DNA from: CAYNKA01 sp964397655
GTDB lineage: Bacteria > Spirochaetota > Spirochaetia > DTKZ01
Assembly (NCBI GenBank): GCA_964397655.1
Contig: CAYNKA010000021.1
Location: 1 to 54,386 of the forward strand
Direction: 5' to 3'
Length of the DNA: 54,386 bases
In this document: positions 1 through 7,405 of the stretch, one piece after another
Layout of the letters: the number at the start of each line of letters is the position of its first letter
How positions within the stretch are numbered: the first letter of the stretch is position 1
Translations under genes and position numbers: made by a program
The notes under the pieces: model-generated
Database searches by the model: none
What the model was told of the DNA's origin: nothing
Seen by the model: only the letters and a program-made list of their open reading frames with translations

Positions 1-228
1 TTGAGTGAATACTGTGCCATCCCACGCGCCCGCTTCAAAATGAGAACTACTGTCGCGGCTGGTCTTGTCTTCCTTCACCTTGGCGGTACATCCGCCGTAG
101 AACTCGTCGCCCCAGCGCGAAAGCCCGATGTCGGCAGGGAGGCTCGCGAGAAACGCCTCCGGTCCCGGCCCCTCGTACAGATCCGCTTCCAACGTTACTT
201 TCCCGAAATTGAGAACGATGGTGGCCAT
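1..228 (-). CDS. Cyclophilin-like fold protein, N-terminal part (runs off window)
   Basis: Read on the minus strand from ATG 228-226, the frame stays open for 76 codons to the window edge. A strong ribosome binding site (GGGAGGAT) lies just upstream. The product begins MATIVLNFGKVTLEADLYEG and continues with a segment ending SLPADIGLSRWGDEFYGG. This matches the start of the small bacterial cyclophilin-like family, in which a short beta hairpin is followed by a LYDNP-type turn and an 'LPL.L.MSDWGGE.Y'-type segment. The family is usually about 120 residues and its biochemical role is poorly defined. The C-terminal third is missing. The 5' region of this gene lies inside the 119-bp tandem repeat, so its promoter may be affected by repeat number. 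Family assignment is by eye. Confidence 0.6.
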   Translation of the reverse strand, partial: MATIVLNFGKVTLEADLYEGPGPEAFLASLPADIGLSRWGDEFYGGCTAKVKEDKTSRDSSSHFEAGAWDGTVFTQ

Positions 229-238
229 AACATCCTCC

Positions 239-567
239 CGCGAAGCGTCCCCGACTTGATCATAAGATTCACCGCAGATGAATAGAGTGCCGACTGCGTT
301 TAATCCGCGGAATTCTTCTGCTTAGCAGCCGGCATTCTTATGCCGATGATCGGAGGACGCGAAGCGTCCCCGACTTGATCATAAGATTCACCGCAGATGA
401 ATAGAGTGCCGANNNNNNNNNNNNNNNNNNNNNNNNNNNNNNNNNNNNNNNNNNNNNNNNNNNNNNNNNNNNNNNNNNNNNNNNNNNNNNNNNNNNNNNN
501 NNNNNNNNNNNNTTAATCCGCGGAATTCTTCTGCTTAGCAGCCGGCATTCTTATGCCGATGATCGGA
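239..567. repeat. 119-bp tandem repeat interrupted by assembly gap
   Basis: A 55-base segment at 239-293 recurs exactly at 358-412. A second 55-base segment at 300-354 recurs exactly at 513-567. The order is A, 6 bases (ctgcgt), B, 3 bases (gga), A, gap, B, so the period is 119 bp. If only two copies exist, the 100-N gap should hold just the 6-base spacer. The last 14 bases of B are the 3' end of the tRNA-Leu gene. Both exact matches are 55 long, a common assembly k-mer, which suggests an unresolved loop in the assembly graph. Copy number is therefore unknown. Confidence 0.75.
413..512. other. Assembly gap (100 N)
   Basis: Exactly 100 unknown bases, a conventional placeholder length. It falls inside the tandem repeat. 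Apart from this gap and the repeat, the stretch between the cyclophilin-like gene and the tRNA shows no gene. Confidence 0.99.
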
Positions 568-637
568 CTCGAACCGATATGTCCTTGCGAACGGCAGATT
601 TTGAGTCTGCTGCGTCTACCAATTTCGCCACATCGGC
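554..637 (-). tRNA. tRNA-Leu (anticodon CAA)
   Basis: The reverse strand folds as a class II tRNA. The acceptor stem is GCCGATG (637-631) with CATCGGC (561-555) and discriminator A at 554. The anticodon stem GCAGA/TCTGC encloses loop CTCAAAA, giving anticodon CAA, which reads UUG. A long variable arm is present, and the T arm is ATCGG-TTCGAGT-CCGAT. The CCA end is not encoded (the next bases are TAA). A consensus promoter lies directly upstream. The last 14 bases of the gene are duplicated in the neighbouring tandem repeat. Confidence 0.95.
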
Positions 638-648
638 GGATCGCATGA

Positions 649-677
649 AGAATAACGGGCTTTTTTCGGCCTGTCAA
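649..677 (-). promoter_or_regulatory. Promoter of tRNA-Leu
   Basis: On the minus strand, TTGACA (677-672), a 17-base spacer and TATTCT (654-649). Transcription would start about 5 bases upstream of the mature tRNA 5' end. Confidence 0.7.
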
Positions 678-700
678 TGCGACGATATTTGGTGTATAGT
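671..700 (+). promoter_or_regulatory. Promoter of the small secreted-protein gene at 720
   Basis: CTGTCA (671-676), an 18-base spacer and TATAGT (695-700), close to the start codon at 720. The -35 element is the reverse complement of the tRNA-Leu -35 hexamer, so the two divergent promoters share it. Confidence 0.45.
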
Positions 701-719
701 TGAAGAAGGAGGACCGAAG

Positions 720-1223
720 ATGCGGAAACTCCTCGTTTTCGCCGTTGGATTTCTCCTCCTTTCGTCCGCGGGAGCCGGCGCGGCCCCGTCCGAGGTGACG
801 ATCATCAACTCCACGGGCTTCGAAATCGAGGCCTTCTATATCGCGCCGACCGAGTGGGGGGAATGGGGGGACGATCTTCTCGCCGATGCCACGATCGAAG
901 ACGGAGGCAGAAGGACATTCAGCCTCGGCGATCTGGCGTTCGAGAAGGGACAGCGCAATTTCGATCTCAGGATCGTGGATGTGGACGGAGACGAATACGC
1001 CAAGTACGACGTGGACCTCGGCGAAAACGCGACGGTGACATTCACCTTCGATGATTACGTGGAGACCAAGACGGAAAACGGCGGTTCCGCCGATCATTAT
1101 AACGAAGGATACAGTACGGGGTATGATGAAGGATTCGAAAAAGGAAAGCAGGCAGGTTTCAAGGAAGGCTATGGCCAAGGATTTAAAGACGGCTATAAAG
1201 AGGGATCCAAAAAACCGCGCTGA
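720..1223 (+). CDS. Secreted small protein with GYxxG-type repeat tail
   Basis: The 167-residue product starts at ATG 720 with a good ribosome binding site (GGAGG). It begins with a signal peptide (MRKLLVFAVGFLLLSSAGAG, cut near AGA-AP). The middle part looks like a small beta-sandwich. The C-terminal 35 residues are a glycine/aromatic repeat of period 4 (YNEGYSTGYDEGFEKG, then GFKEGYGQGFKDGYKEG), similar in pattern to Yae1-type and other 'GxxxG-Y/F' amphipathic repeats. The function is unknown and export is inferred from the signal peptide. The next gene starts inside this one in another frame. Confidence 0.75.
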   Translation: MRKLLVFAVGFLLLSSAGAGAAPSEVTIINSTGFEIEAFYIAPTEWGEWGDDLLADATIEDGGRRTFSLGDLAFEKGQRNFDLRIVDVDGDEYAKYDVDLGENATVTFTFDDYVETKTENGGSADHYNEGYSTGYDEGFEKGKQAGFKEGYGQGFKDGYKEGSKKPR

Positions 1224-1410
1224 GGCGGAAGCGGAGCGGATCGGCGAGTTCCTGAAGCGGGTGAACGAACTCTCTTCCGTCGAAGTCCGGAACATCCTCA
1301 GGGTCCAGAAGAAGATGCCGTGCAAGCGTTTCGGCGAGATCGCCCTGGAGAAGGGCTATATTTACGACGAGGCTACGAAGAGATACCTTTCCCGCAAAGG
1401 CTTCATTTGA
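1171..1410 (+). CDS. Hypothetical 79-residue protein, MshEN-like C-terminus
   Basis: ATG 1171 is preceded by AAGGAAGG and lies inside the repeat tail of the upstream gene in another frame, overlapping it by 53 bp. The product is basic and helical. Its end (KRFGEIALEKGYI, then EATKRYLSRKG) resembles the 'RLGEILVEKGLI' pattern of MshEN/type II secretion N-terminal domains. That likeness is weak and does not set a function. Gene status rests on the ribosome binding site and on protein-like composition. The overlap implies translational coupling with the secreted repeat protein. Confidence 0.5.
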   Translation: MAKDLKTAIKRDPKNRAEAEAERIGEFLKRVNELSSVEVRNILRVQKKMPCKRFGEIALEKGYIYDEATKRYLSRKGFI

Positions 1411-1423
1411 CCAGCAGTTCTAT

Positions 1424-2389
1424 ATGGAAGAAAAGACCATCCCGCGGTATTCCCGCTGCCGGATCTGCGGAAGAAGTTGCGGCGTCGATAGGACGTCCGG
1501 GAAAACGGGCTTTTGCGGAGAGGAGTCCCGGCTCAGGCTCGCATGGGCGGGTATCCACCGGGGAGAGGAACCTCCCATTTGCGGGAAGGGCGGTTCCGGC
1601 ACGGTGTTCTTCTCCGGATGCACGCTGAAGTGTTTTTTTTGCCAAAATCACCAGATCTCGAGAGGGGGCATCGGAAGGATCGTATCGAGCGAGGATTTCG
1701 CGTCTATCTGCCTCGCTCTCCAGGCTCGAGGAGCCGAGAACGTCAATCTGGTGACGCCCTCGCATTTCATACCTTCCGTGGCCGAAGGCCTCTCCCTCGC
1801 CGAGGATGAAGGGCTCGAAATTCCCGTGCTCTGGAATTCTTCGGGTTACGATTCCGCGGCTGCACTCGAGCCCGTCGATCCCTTTCTCGACGTTTACCTT
1901 CCCGACCTCAAGACGGTCGACCCGTCGGTGAGCGCGGCGCTCTTCGGTCTTCCCGACTATCCGGAGGTGTCGAAGGAATCCCTGCTCTGGATGGTCGGGC
2001 GGCATCCTCTCCGGTTCCGCGGAGACTCGCTCGTCTCGGGCGTGATCGTCCGTCACCTCGTTTTCCCGGGCCTCCTCCCGAGCACCGATAGAACCCTCGC
2101 CTGGTTCGCTGAAAATCTCGCCGGCCGCGCCCTCCTTTCCGTCATGTTCCAATACACCCCCGTCTTCCCGCATGCCCCTGCTCGGAGAGATCTTCCGGGC
2201 GACTGGGACCGTAGAGTCTCCCGGGACGAATACGACGAGGTGCTCGCCTGTCTCGATCGATACGGCATCGAGGACGGCTTCATCCAGGAGCTTTCGGACG
2301 AGGAGTCGCTCCTTCCCGATTTCTCGAAGGAAGCGGCCTTCCCCTCCGAACTCGCATCGTGCGTCTGGTTCCACGGGGGAAGGGAGTGA
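1424..2389 (+). CDS. PflX/PflA-like radical SAM protein
   Basis: The 321-residue product has the radical SAM triad C66-x3-C70-x2-C73 (GCTLKCFFCQN) after a Cys-rich N-terminus (C12, C15, C19, C31) that may bind a metal or an extra cluster. The order of elements, including 'GAENVNLVTPSHFIP' and the late 'YTPVFPHAP', matches the PflX group of pyruvate formate-lyase-activase-like proteins (COG1313). Members use SAM and a [4Fe-4S] cluster, but their targets are not known. No glycyl-radical enzyme is encoded nearby. It follows the previous gene by 13 bases, and its stop overlaps the GTG start of the next gene. Confidence 0.85.
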   Translation: MEEKTIPRYSRCRICGRSCGVDRTSGKTGFCGEESRLRLAWAGIHRGEEPPICGKGGSGTVFFSGCTLKCFFCQNHQISRGGIGRIVSSEDFASICLALQARGAENVNLVTPSHFIPSVAEGLSLAEDEGLEIPVLWNSSGYDSAAALEPVDPFLDVYLPDLKTVDPSVSAALFGLPDYPEVSKESLLWMVGRHPLRFRGDSLVSGVIVRHLVFPGLLPSTDRTLAWFAENLAGRALLSVMFQYTPVFPHAPARRDLPGDWDRRVSRDEYDEVLACLDRYGIEDGFIQELSDEESLLPDFSKEAAFPSELASCVWFHGGRE

Positions 2390-3918
2390 ACCGCCTCTCG
2401 CGGCAGATCGTCGTCGCCTTCGCGATCCTCATGGGAGCCTGCGCCGGCGGCCCGAAGACGAAGGAGCTTCCTCTGGTTCCTCCGCACCGGAACGGAACCG
2501 TGACTTTCGAGCCCATCGTTTTCGCGCTCAGCGCGGCGGAGAAGGTGAAGGACGACGGGCTCAAGCTCTCGCTCCTCGACCGGATCGCGGAGCTCTGCGC
2601 GAAGACCGGACTGAAGCGTGAAGGCCTCGCGATCCTATCCTACGCCACCCAGCTTTTTCAGCGGCGCAACAACCGGTATCAGTACGAGGAATTGGGCATA
2701 GCGTTCGCGAAACGTTACATCGAGCTCGGTTCTCCGCAAGCCGCGGAAAGGCTGTTGAATCAGGGGCTCGATCACGCGGAGTCCCTCGACGAGGAGGTGA
2801 GGAAGAAATTCGTGTTCGAGGAAATAATCCTCACGGGGCTTTCCGGCGGCGAGGAATTCGTTCCTCTTCTGAAAAAGACCGTCGATTCGGTCCTGGTCCT
2901 GGACGATGCGACGTTGAAGACCGACCTCCTCATGGAGTCCGCGGCGAAGTTCTTCGATGCGGGAAGGCTGAAGGATTCCAGCGATCTCATCCAGCTCACG
3001 CTTTCCCAGATCGGAAGCCTGGAGGATCCGTGGAACAAGGCGGAAATATTCTCGCGCCTGGGGGTCCTGTACCGGAAACAGAAGAACGAAACCCGCGTCA
3101 AGGAATATGTGAGGAAGGCGATGTCCTCCCTCGACGCAGGGATGAAGAGCCGAGTATCCGAACAGGATGGGATGAAGATCGCGGCGGTCGCGACGAACCT
3201 CTTCCGCATCTCCTTCGCCGACGAGGGTCTCAAGGCCTTGGATCGGATCCCCCAGCCATGGACGGCGGCGGAAACGCTGGAGAAATTCGGCCTCGATTCG
3301 CTCGAGGCAGGAGACACGTCGAAATACGAGTATTACGTGGACAGGGCCTTCGAGACGGCCGCCGCCATTCCGGACGACGCCAAGCGTCTTTCCACGCTTT
3401 TCCTCCTCGATTCGGTCCTGGTGGAGAAGGGGCACGCGTACGACACCATGGCGCACTTCCCTCTCCGCGAGGCCGAGCTTTTCGCGCTCGGGAACCTTCC
3501 GGGATGGGACGACCTCGCCTACAGGCTTTCCAGGCTTTATCTGCTCACCGGAGACCTTGATTCCGGCCTGAGGGTCGTCCGCCGGATCCGCGATCCCTAC
3601 AACAGGGTCGCGGCCCTCGTCTCGTCGGCGAGGGACGCGATACGGGACGGAAAGGTCGGCGACGGACAGAGTCTCCTCGAGGAAAGTCTGAACCTCATAT
3701 CGGGCGTGGACCGGTCGAGGGACCGGTTGTTTCGGGAAATCTCCTCGGTGTACCTTGAACTCGACGAGCCGATTCGGGCCCTCCACGCGGCTTCCGCGAT
3801 TACCGACGCCTACCCGCTCGGAGCCGCGATCTCGGACATCGTTAAACACTACCTGAGTTCGGGGCGTCCCATGGACGAGGAAGCCAAGGTTCTGTTCAGG
3901 CGCCTCGCCGGAACTTAG
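2386..3918 (+). CDS. Lipoprotein with TPR-like helical repeats
   Basis: I chose GTG 2386 as the start. It overlaps the previous stop codon (GTGA), follows a purine-rich GGGGGAAGGGA, and gives a clean lipoprotein signal with lipobox LMGA-C19. The mature 490 residues are almost wholly helical, with repeated helix pairs such as 'AAERLLNQGLDHAESL' and 'DSSDLIQLTLSQIGSLEDP'. This is typical of tetratricopeptide-like solenoids. It is probably anchored in a membrane facing the periplasm and serves as a scaffold, but no partner is evident. It ends 8 bases from the convergent pyrH stop. Confidence 0.75.
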   Translation: MNRLSRQIVVAFAILMGACAGGPKTKELPLVPPHRNGTVTFEPIVFALSAAEKVKDDGLKLSLLDRIAELCAKTGLKREGLAILSYATQLFQRRNNRYQYEELGIAFAKRYIELGSPQAAERLLNQGLDHAESLDEEVRKKFVFEEIILTGLSGGEEFVPLLKKTVDSVLVLDDATLKTDLLMESAAKFFDAGRLKDSSDLIQLTLSQIGSLEDPWNKAEIFSRLGVLYRKQKNETRVKEYVRKAMSSLDAGMKSRVSEQDGMKIAAVATNLFRISFADEGLKALDRIPQPWTAAETLEKFGLDSLEAGDTSKYEYYVDRAFETAAAIPDDAKRLSTLFLLDSVLVEKGHAYDTMAHFPLREAELFALGNLPGWDDLAYRLSRLYLLTGDLDSGLRVVRRIRDPYNRVAALVSSARDAIRDGKVGDGQSLLEESLNLISGVDRSRDRLFREISSVYLELDEPIRALHAASAITDAYPLGAAISDIVKHYLSSGRPMDEEAKVLFRRLAGT

Positions 3919-3925
3919 CCGTCGT

Positions 3926-4612
3926 TCAAGGCCCGATCGTCGTACCTTGGAAATCCAGGCCGCGGAGGATGTTCGCGAGGTTGTCGATGTCCTTTCCGGC
4001 GGCGATCAGCACCTTGAGCCCCAGGTCCTCCGCCTTCTTCGCCGCGATCGGGTCGAATGGAAGGTTCTTCCCCGGCGTCCATTCGTCGCCGACAAGCCTT
4101 CGAAAATCCTTCCACGAGAGCGCGTCCAGGGGTTCTGCTTCGGGGTCCAATTTCGGGTCCGCGGTGTACACCCTGCTGACGTTCGAAAGGTTGATGACGG
4201 TGTCGGCCGAAAGCCTTTCGGCGAGCACGACCGCGTCGTAGTCCGAGGAAAAGCCCGGTTTCCAGCCCGCGGCTACGAGTATCCTGCAGGGAAAATCCGA
4301 AACCGCCGTCGGATCCGTCACGAGGGGCTCGTTGCAGAAATCGCGGAAAAGCGCCCGGACGAGTTCCCCGTTGAGCCGGGTTGCGGCTATCCCTATCCAG
4401 TCCTGGGCGTCGCTTTCCGGTTCGGCGGCGAGTTCTCGGTAGGCTGCCTGGTATTTCCGCGCCGGGCCGCCCCCGCCGATCACGAGAACGAGCCTGCGGG
4501 AGGCGTTCTCGTCGAGATAATCACGCACGAGCCCCCGGAAGGAGCGCAGAAAGACCGTGTCCACTCCGTCGGGGGCGACGATCGAGCCGCCGAGGGAAAT
4601 CACTTTCGTCAT
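3926..4612 (-). CDS. pyrH: UMP kinase, archaeal/spirochaete type
   Basis: The 228-residue amino-acid-kinase-fold protein phosphorylates UMP to UDP with ATP in pyrimidine nucleotide synthesis. Visible motifs are the N-terminal KVISLGGSI, the glycine loop VIGGGGPARKYQ, the 'LVTDPT' segment and the C-terminal 'KNLPFDPIAAKKAEDLGLKV' substrate region. The sequence and short length fit the archaeal-type UMP kinase group better than the E. coli type. The start is supported by AAAAGAGGAAG seven bases upstream. The gene is convergent with the lipoprotein gene and stands alone on its strand. Confidence 0.88.
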   Translation of the reverse strand: MTKVISLGGSIVAPDGVDTVFLRSFRGLVRDYLDENASRRLVLVIGGGGPARKYQAAYRELAAEPESDAQDWIGIAATRLNGELVRALFRDFCNEPLVTDPTAVSDFPCRILVAAGWKPGFSSDYDAVVLAERLSADTVINLSNVSRVYTADPKLDPEAEPLDALSWKDFRRLVGDEWTPGKNLPFDPIAAKKAEDLGLKVLIAAGKDIDNLANILRGLDFQGTTIGP

Positions 4613-4718
4613 GTACTTCCTCTTTTCGGCGGGAGTATAGCAGATCGAAAACGGAAATGCAAAGGAGGCTATCGAAAGCGTTCTTTCCGATCCGGCTTCC
4701 CGTCAGTATATTAACATC

Positions 4719-5465
4719 ATGAACTCGGACATCGGACGCATTTTATCGGAATGGCCCTACGACCAGGAACATTCGATCCGCATCACGTCGGCCGACGACG
4801 GGAGAAGCGTCCTTCAGGTGCGTCTTCCCATGGGAATCGAGCAGTACGAGCTCGACGGCAGGCCCGACGGCCAAAGGCCGTTCGACCGGGAAAGCGTGCT
4901 CGCCGAATACGAACACAGGAGGGAGGAATACCGCCGGGAAACCGGAACCTGCGACGGATTCGAGCTGTCGCACGAAGACTTCGTCCTTCTCCAGGAGGAG
5001 GGAGTGCTGAACTACTACCGGTACGTGCTCCTGTTCCAGATCAACGATTTCGAGAGGGTCGAGAGGGACACTTCCCACAATCTCGGAATCTGCGAACTGG
5101 TGGAACGCTTCGCCTCCTCGGAGGACGACAAGGCTGCTCTTCTGCAGTACAGGCCCTACATCCTCAGGATGAATCGGATGGCGAAGGCGATGATCCTGGT
5201 CCGTGAAGGGAACAAGGCCGACGCCGAGGACGTCCTCAAGAAGGCGATCGAAGAAATCACGGATCTCCCGGCGATGGATTCCCCGGCTTTCCAATTCGAG
5301 AAGATCCGTTCGATCAATTACCTGAAGACCGGCCTGAAGCAACTCGGAGCCGACGGGGAAAACCCGACCGACGAGCTGCGGCTGGAACTCGAAAAGGCGG
5401 TCGACGAGGAAAACTACGAGCGTGCGGCGGAACTGCGCGATCAGCTCGATAAGCTCGTCCGGTGA
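4719..5465 (+). CDS. UVR-motif protein
   Basis: The 248-residue acidic helical protein ends with a UvrB/UvrC motif (UVR), LEKAVDEENYERAAELRDQL, which in UvrB and UvrC mediates their contact. The N-terminal 200 residues contain no UvrB or UvrC catalytic part. Similar UVR-tailed proteins are recognised in spirochaetes without a known role. It may bind a UVR partner or act in stress response like McsA, but it lacks the McsA zinc fingers. No ATGA overlap links it to its neighbours, so it is probably a separate transcript. Confidence 0.75.
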   Translation: MNSDIGRILSEWPYDQEHSIRITSADDGRSVLQVRLPMGIEQYELDGRPDGQRPFDRESVLAEYEHRREEYRRETGTCDGFELSHEDFVLLQEEGVLNYYRYVLLFQINDFERVERDTSHNLGICELVERFASSEDDKAALLQYRPYILRMNRMAKAMILVREGNKADAEDVLKKAIEEITDLPAMDSPAFQFEKIRSINYLKTGLKQLGADGENPTDELRLELEKAVDEENYERAAELRDQLDKLVR

Positions 5466-5508
5466 TGCATCCTGGCGTATTCCGTCTTCGCGTTTGTTCT
5501 CCCGCCTG

Positions 5509-5536
5509 TTGACAAAGCCCACCGTATAATTAATAT
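5509..5536 (+). promoter_or_regulatory. Promoter of lolA-rodZ-rimO cluster
   Basis: TTGACA (5509-5514), 16 bases, TAATAT (5531-5536). A second TATAAT at 5525-5530 is only 10 bases from the -35 element. The -10 runs over the ATG at 5535, which argues against that ATG as the translation start. Confidence 0.55.
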
Positions 5537-5567
5537 GGAGAAATACTACCATGGAAGTGACGCGACG

Positions 5568-6254
5568 TTGAAAATCGTACGTAGAATTACCGGAATATTG
5601 GTTCTCCTTCTCCTCGGCGGGCCGTCGCCGTACGCCCAGGAAATACAGACGGCGGAGAATTTTTTCGACAGAATGTCGGATACCTACGGGGAAGTCAAGG
5701 ATTACATGGCGAACCTGACCATCACTCTGGAAAAGGAGAACATGGAAGGGACGCTGTACTATAAATCGCCGAACCTCCTCAGGATAGATTTCTCTCAACC
5801 CGCGGAACAGGTCCTCGTTACGGACGGTACGAAGCTCACCGTCTACATCCCCCAGTATCGCGTCATCATGTCCCAGACGCTGAAGAAGCGATCGTCGGCA
5901 GCCATCGCCGCGATGGCGAGCCGTCAGGGCCTGCTGCTCCTGAAACGCAATTACGGCATCGCCTTCCTGGAGGGCCCGAACCAGGTACCCCTCGACGCCA
6001 AGAGCGACGAAAGGGTAACGAAGCTCAAGCTCACCTGGAGGTCCAGCGACGAAGGCTTCCGGGAACTCGTCCTTTCGGTGAACGCCAAGGGCCTGATACG
6101 GCGAATCGACGCGATAACGGTGGGTTATCAGAAGATTCAGTTCGATTTCAAGGACATCAAGATCAATCAGAACATTCCGGCCGCCCGATTCAAGTACGAT
6201 CCCCCGGCGTCCGCGAACGTGCTGGAGAATTTTCTTTTCGAACCTGAAAGCTAA
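5568..6254 (+). CDS. lolA: Outer-membrane lipoprotein carrier protein LolA family
   Basis: The periplasmic carrier moves lipoproteins from the inner to the outer membrane. I prefer TTG 5568. It follows GGAAGTGA by about ten bases and gives a normal signal peptide (MKIVRRITGILVLLLLGG, cut near YAQ-E). The in-frame ATG 5535 lies inside the predicted promoter and lacks a ribosome binding site. The mature part shows LolA features: 'MEGTLYYKSPNLLRIDFSQP', 'LVTDGTKLTVYIPQY' and a C-terminal 'IRRIDAITVGYQKIQFDFKDI'. Its length of 228 fits the family. It is followed after 15 bases by the RodZ-like gene and probably shares its transcript. Confidence 0.83.
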   Translation: MKIVRRITGILVLLLLGGPSPYAQEIQTAENFFDRMSDTYGEVKDYMANLTITLEKENMEGTLYYKSPNLLRIDFSQPAEQVLVTDGTKLTVYIPQYRVIMSQTLKKRSSAAIAAMASRQGLLLLKRNYGIAFLEGPNQVPLDAKSDERVTKLKLTWRSSDEGFRELVLSVNAKGLIRRIDAITVGYQKIQFDFKDIKINQNIPAARFKYDPPASANVLENFLFEPES

Positions 6255-6269
6255 AGGCGTGGTCGACTT

Positions 6270-7370
6270 ATGGAATCGATTGGAAAGAAACTGAAGGCCG
6301 TACGGGAAGAAAAGGGTTTTTCCCTGGATCAGGTCGCTCGCGATACGCACATCGCGAAGCGTTTCCTCGTGGCTCTGGAGGACGAGGATTTCGCGGCCTT
6401 CCCCGGCGATACGTACGTCATCGGATTCATCCGGAATTATTCCGAGTACCTCGGACTCGATTCCGTCGAGTTGGTCTCGCTCTACAAGAATCTCAAGATC
6501 CAGGAACAACCCGTTCCGATGGACGAGCTTTTCGAGAAGAAGACCGACAAGAAGTATTTCATCGCAGCCGGCGCGGTCGTCCTCGCCATCCTCCTGGGCA
6601 TCGGCATCTTCTTCCTGGTGAGGACTGTGTCCTCTTCCTCGGGCGACGACAGAAAGTCCCAGGCGCAGAACCGGAAGTATCAGTTCAAGGAAGAGATCCT
6701 CGAGCAATCCTTCATGCAGGGAGACGAGATTCTCGTCGTGCGCAATTCCGATACCTACGCTGTGCGTGTGGATAATATCGGAAATGCGGTGGTCGTCGTC
6801 GGCCCTCTCGGGAAGCTGAGCCTGAAACAGGGCGAAGAAGGGATCCTCGAGCTCACGAAGAACGGCGAGACCGTGAGGATACTCTGCAGAACCGTACAGA
6901 AGAACGAAAAGCCCCCTCGCGTCATCCTCCGGCTGGACCGGTACTCGCAGGCGCCTGGCGGGGAAAGCGCGGGCGGTTCCTCCGGCGAGTCCTCGCTGGC
7001 CACGGGAAGCTCCCCTTCCATCGGGTCGACGAACGAAGTTTCCAGGCAACGAAGGCCCCAGGTCATCCTCGAATCGGTGGGACGGGCGCCTTTTTCCATG
7101 GAAATCGAGTTCAGGGGTTACTGCCTCTTCCGCTACATGACCGAAAGCCAGGAGCGGGAGGAACGCTACTTCCGCAAGGGCGAGACCTTCAGGACCGACG
7201 TGAGGAACGAAATCCGCCTCTGGTATTCGAACAGCGGTTCCATGCTCGCGAGGATTTCCGGCAAGGAGATCGAATTCGGGAAGCCCGGAGAGGTCGGCGC
7301 CGCGCTCATCAAATGGGTCAGGAACGACAGGACGGGCGGCTACCGGCTCGAACTCGTGCCGGTTTATTGA
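6270..7370 (+). CDS. RodZ-like HTH membrane protein
   Basis: The 366-residue product has an N-terminal Xre-type helix-turn-helix (residues 1-60, 'FSLDQVARDTHIAKRFLVALE' region), a single membrane span near residues 95-116 (FIAAGAVVLAILLGIGIFFLV) and a long extracytoplasmic part ending in a beta-rich domain. This layout is that of RodZ, which links MreB to the cell wall elongation complex. The HTH in this family contacts MreB rather than DNA. A Ser/Gly-rich linker sits at about 230-255. It lies between lolA and rimO, an order I regard as common in spirochaetes. Confidence 0.8.
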   Translation: MESIGKKLKAVREEKGFSLDQVARDTHIAKRFLVALEDEDFAAFPGDTYVIGFIRNYSEYLGLDSVELVSLYKNLKIQEQPVPMDELFEKKTDKKYFIAAGAVVLAILLGIGIFFLVRTVSSSSGDDRKSQAQNRKYQFKEEILEQSFMQGDEILVVRNSDTYAVRVDNIGNAVVVVGPLGKLSLKQGEEGILELTKNGETVRILCRTVQKNEKPPRVILRLDRYSQAPGGESAGGSSGESSLATGSSPSIGSTNEVSRQRRPQVILESVGRAPFSMEIEFRGYCLFRYMTESQEREERYFRKGETFRTDVRNEIRLWYSNSGSMLARISGKEIEFGKPGEVGAALIKWVRNDRTGGYRLELVPVY

Positions 7371-7405
7371 CCGGTCGCGGGCCGGTGTATGAAAATCGGA
7401 TTCAG

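Noticed and set aside
300..637. Integration (att) site at the tRNA-Leu 3' end
   Set aside because: The duplicated 3' end is present, but no integrase or mobile element gene is seen and the copies are only about 100-200 bases apart. A tandem repeat or graph loop explains it better.
579..719. Upstream extension of the secreted-protein gene through the tRNA
   Set aside because: The frame stays open but would run antisense over tRNA-Leu and the promoters. ATG 720 has a ribosome binding site and begins a signal peptide.
4743..7049. 768-codon open frame on the minus strand
   Set aside because: It lies opposite the UVR, lolA and RodZ-like genes, which have clear motifs and starts. Long antisense frames are common in GC-rich DNA. 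The translation is Arg/Glu/Leu-rich with no motif.
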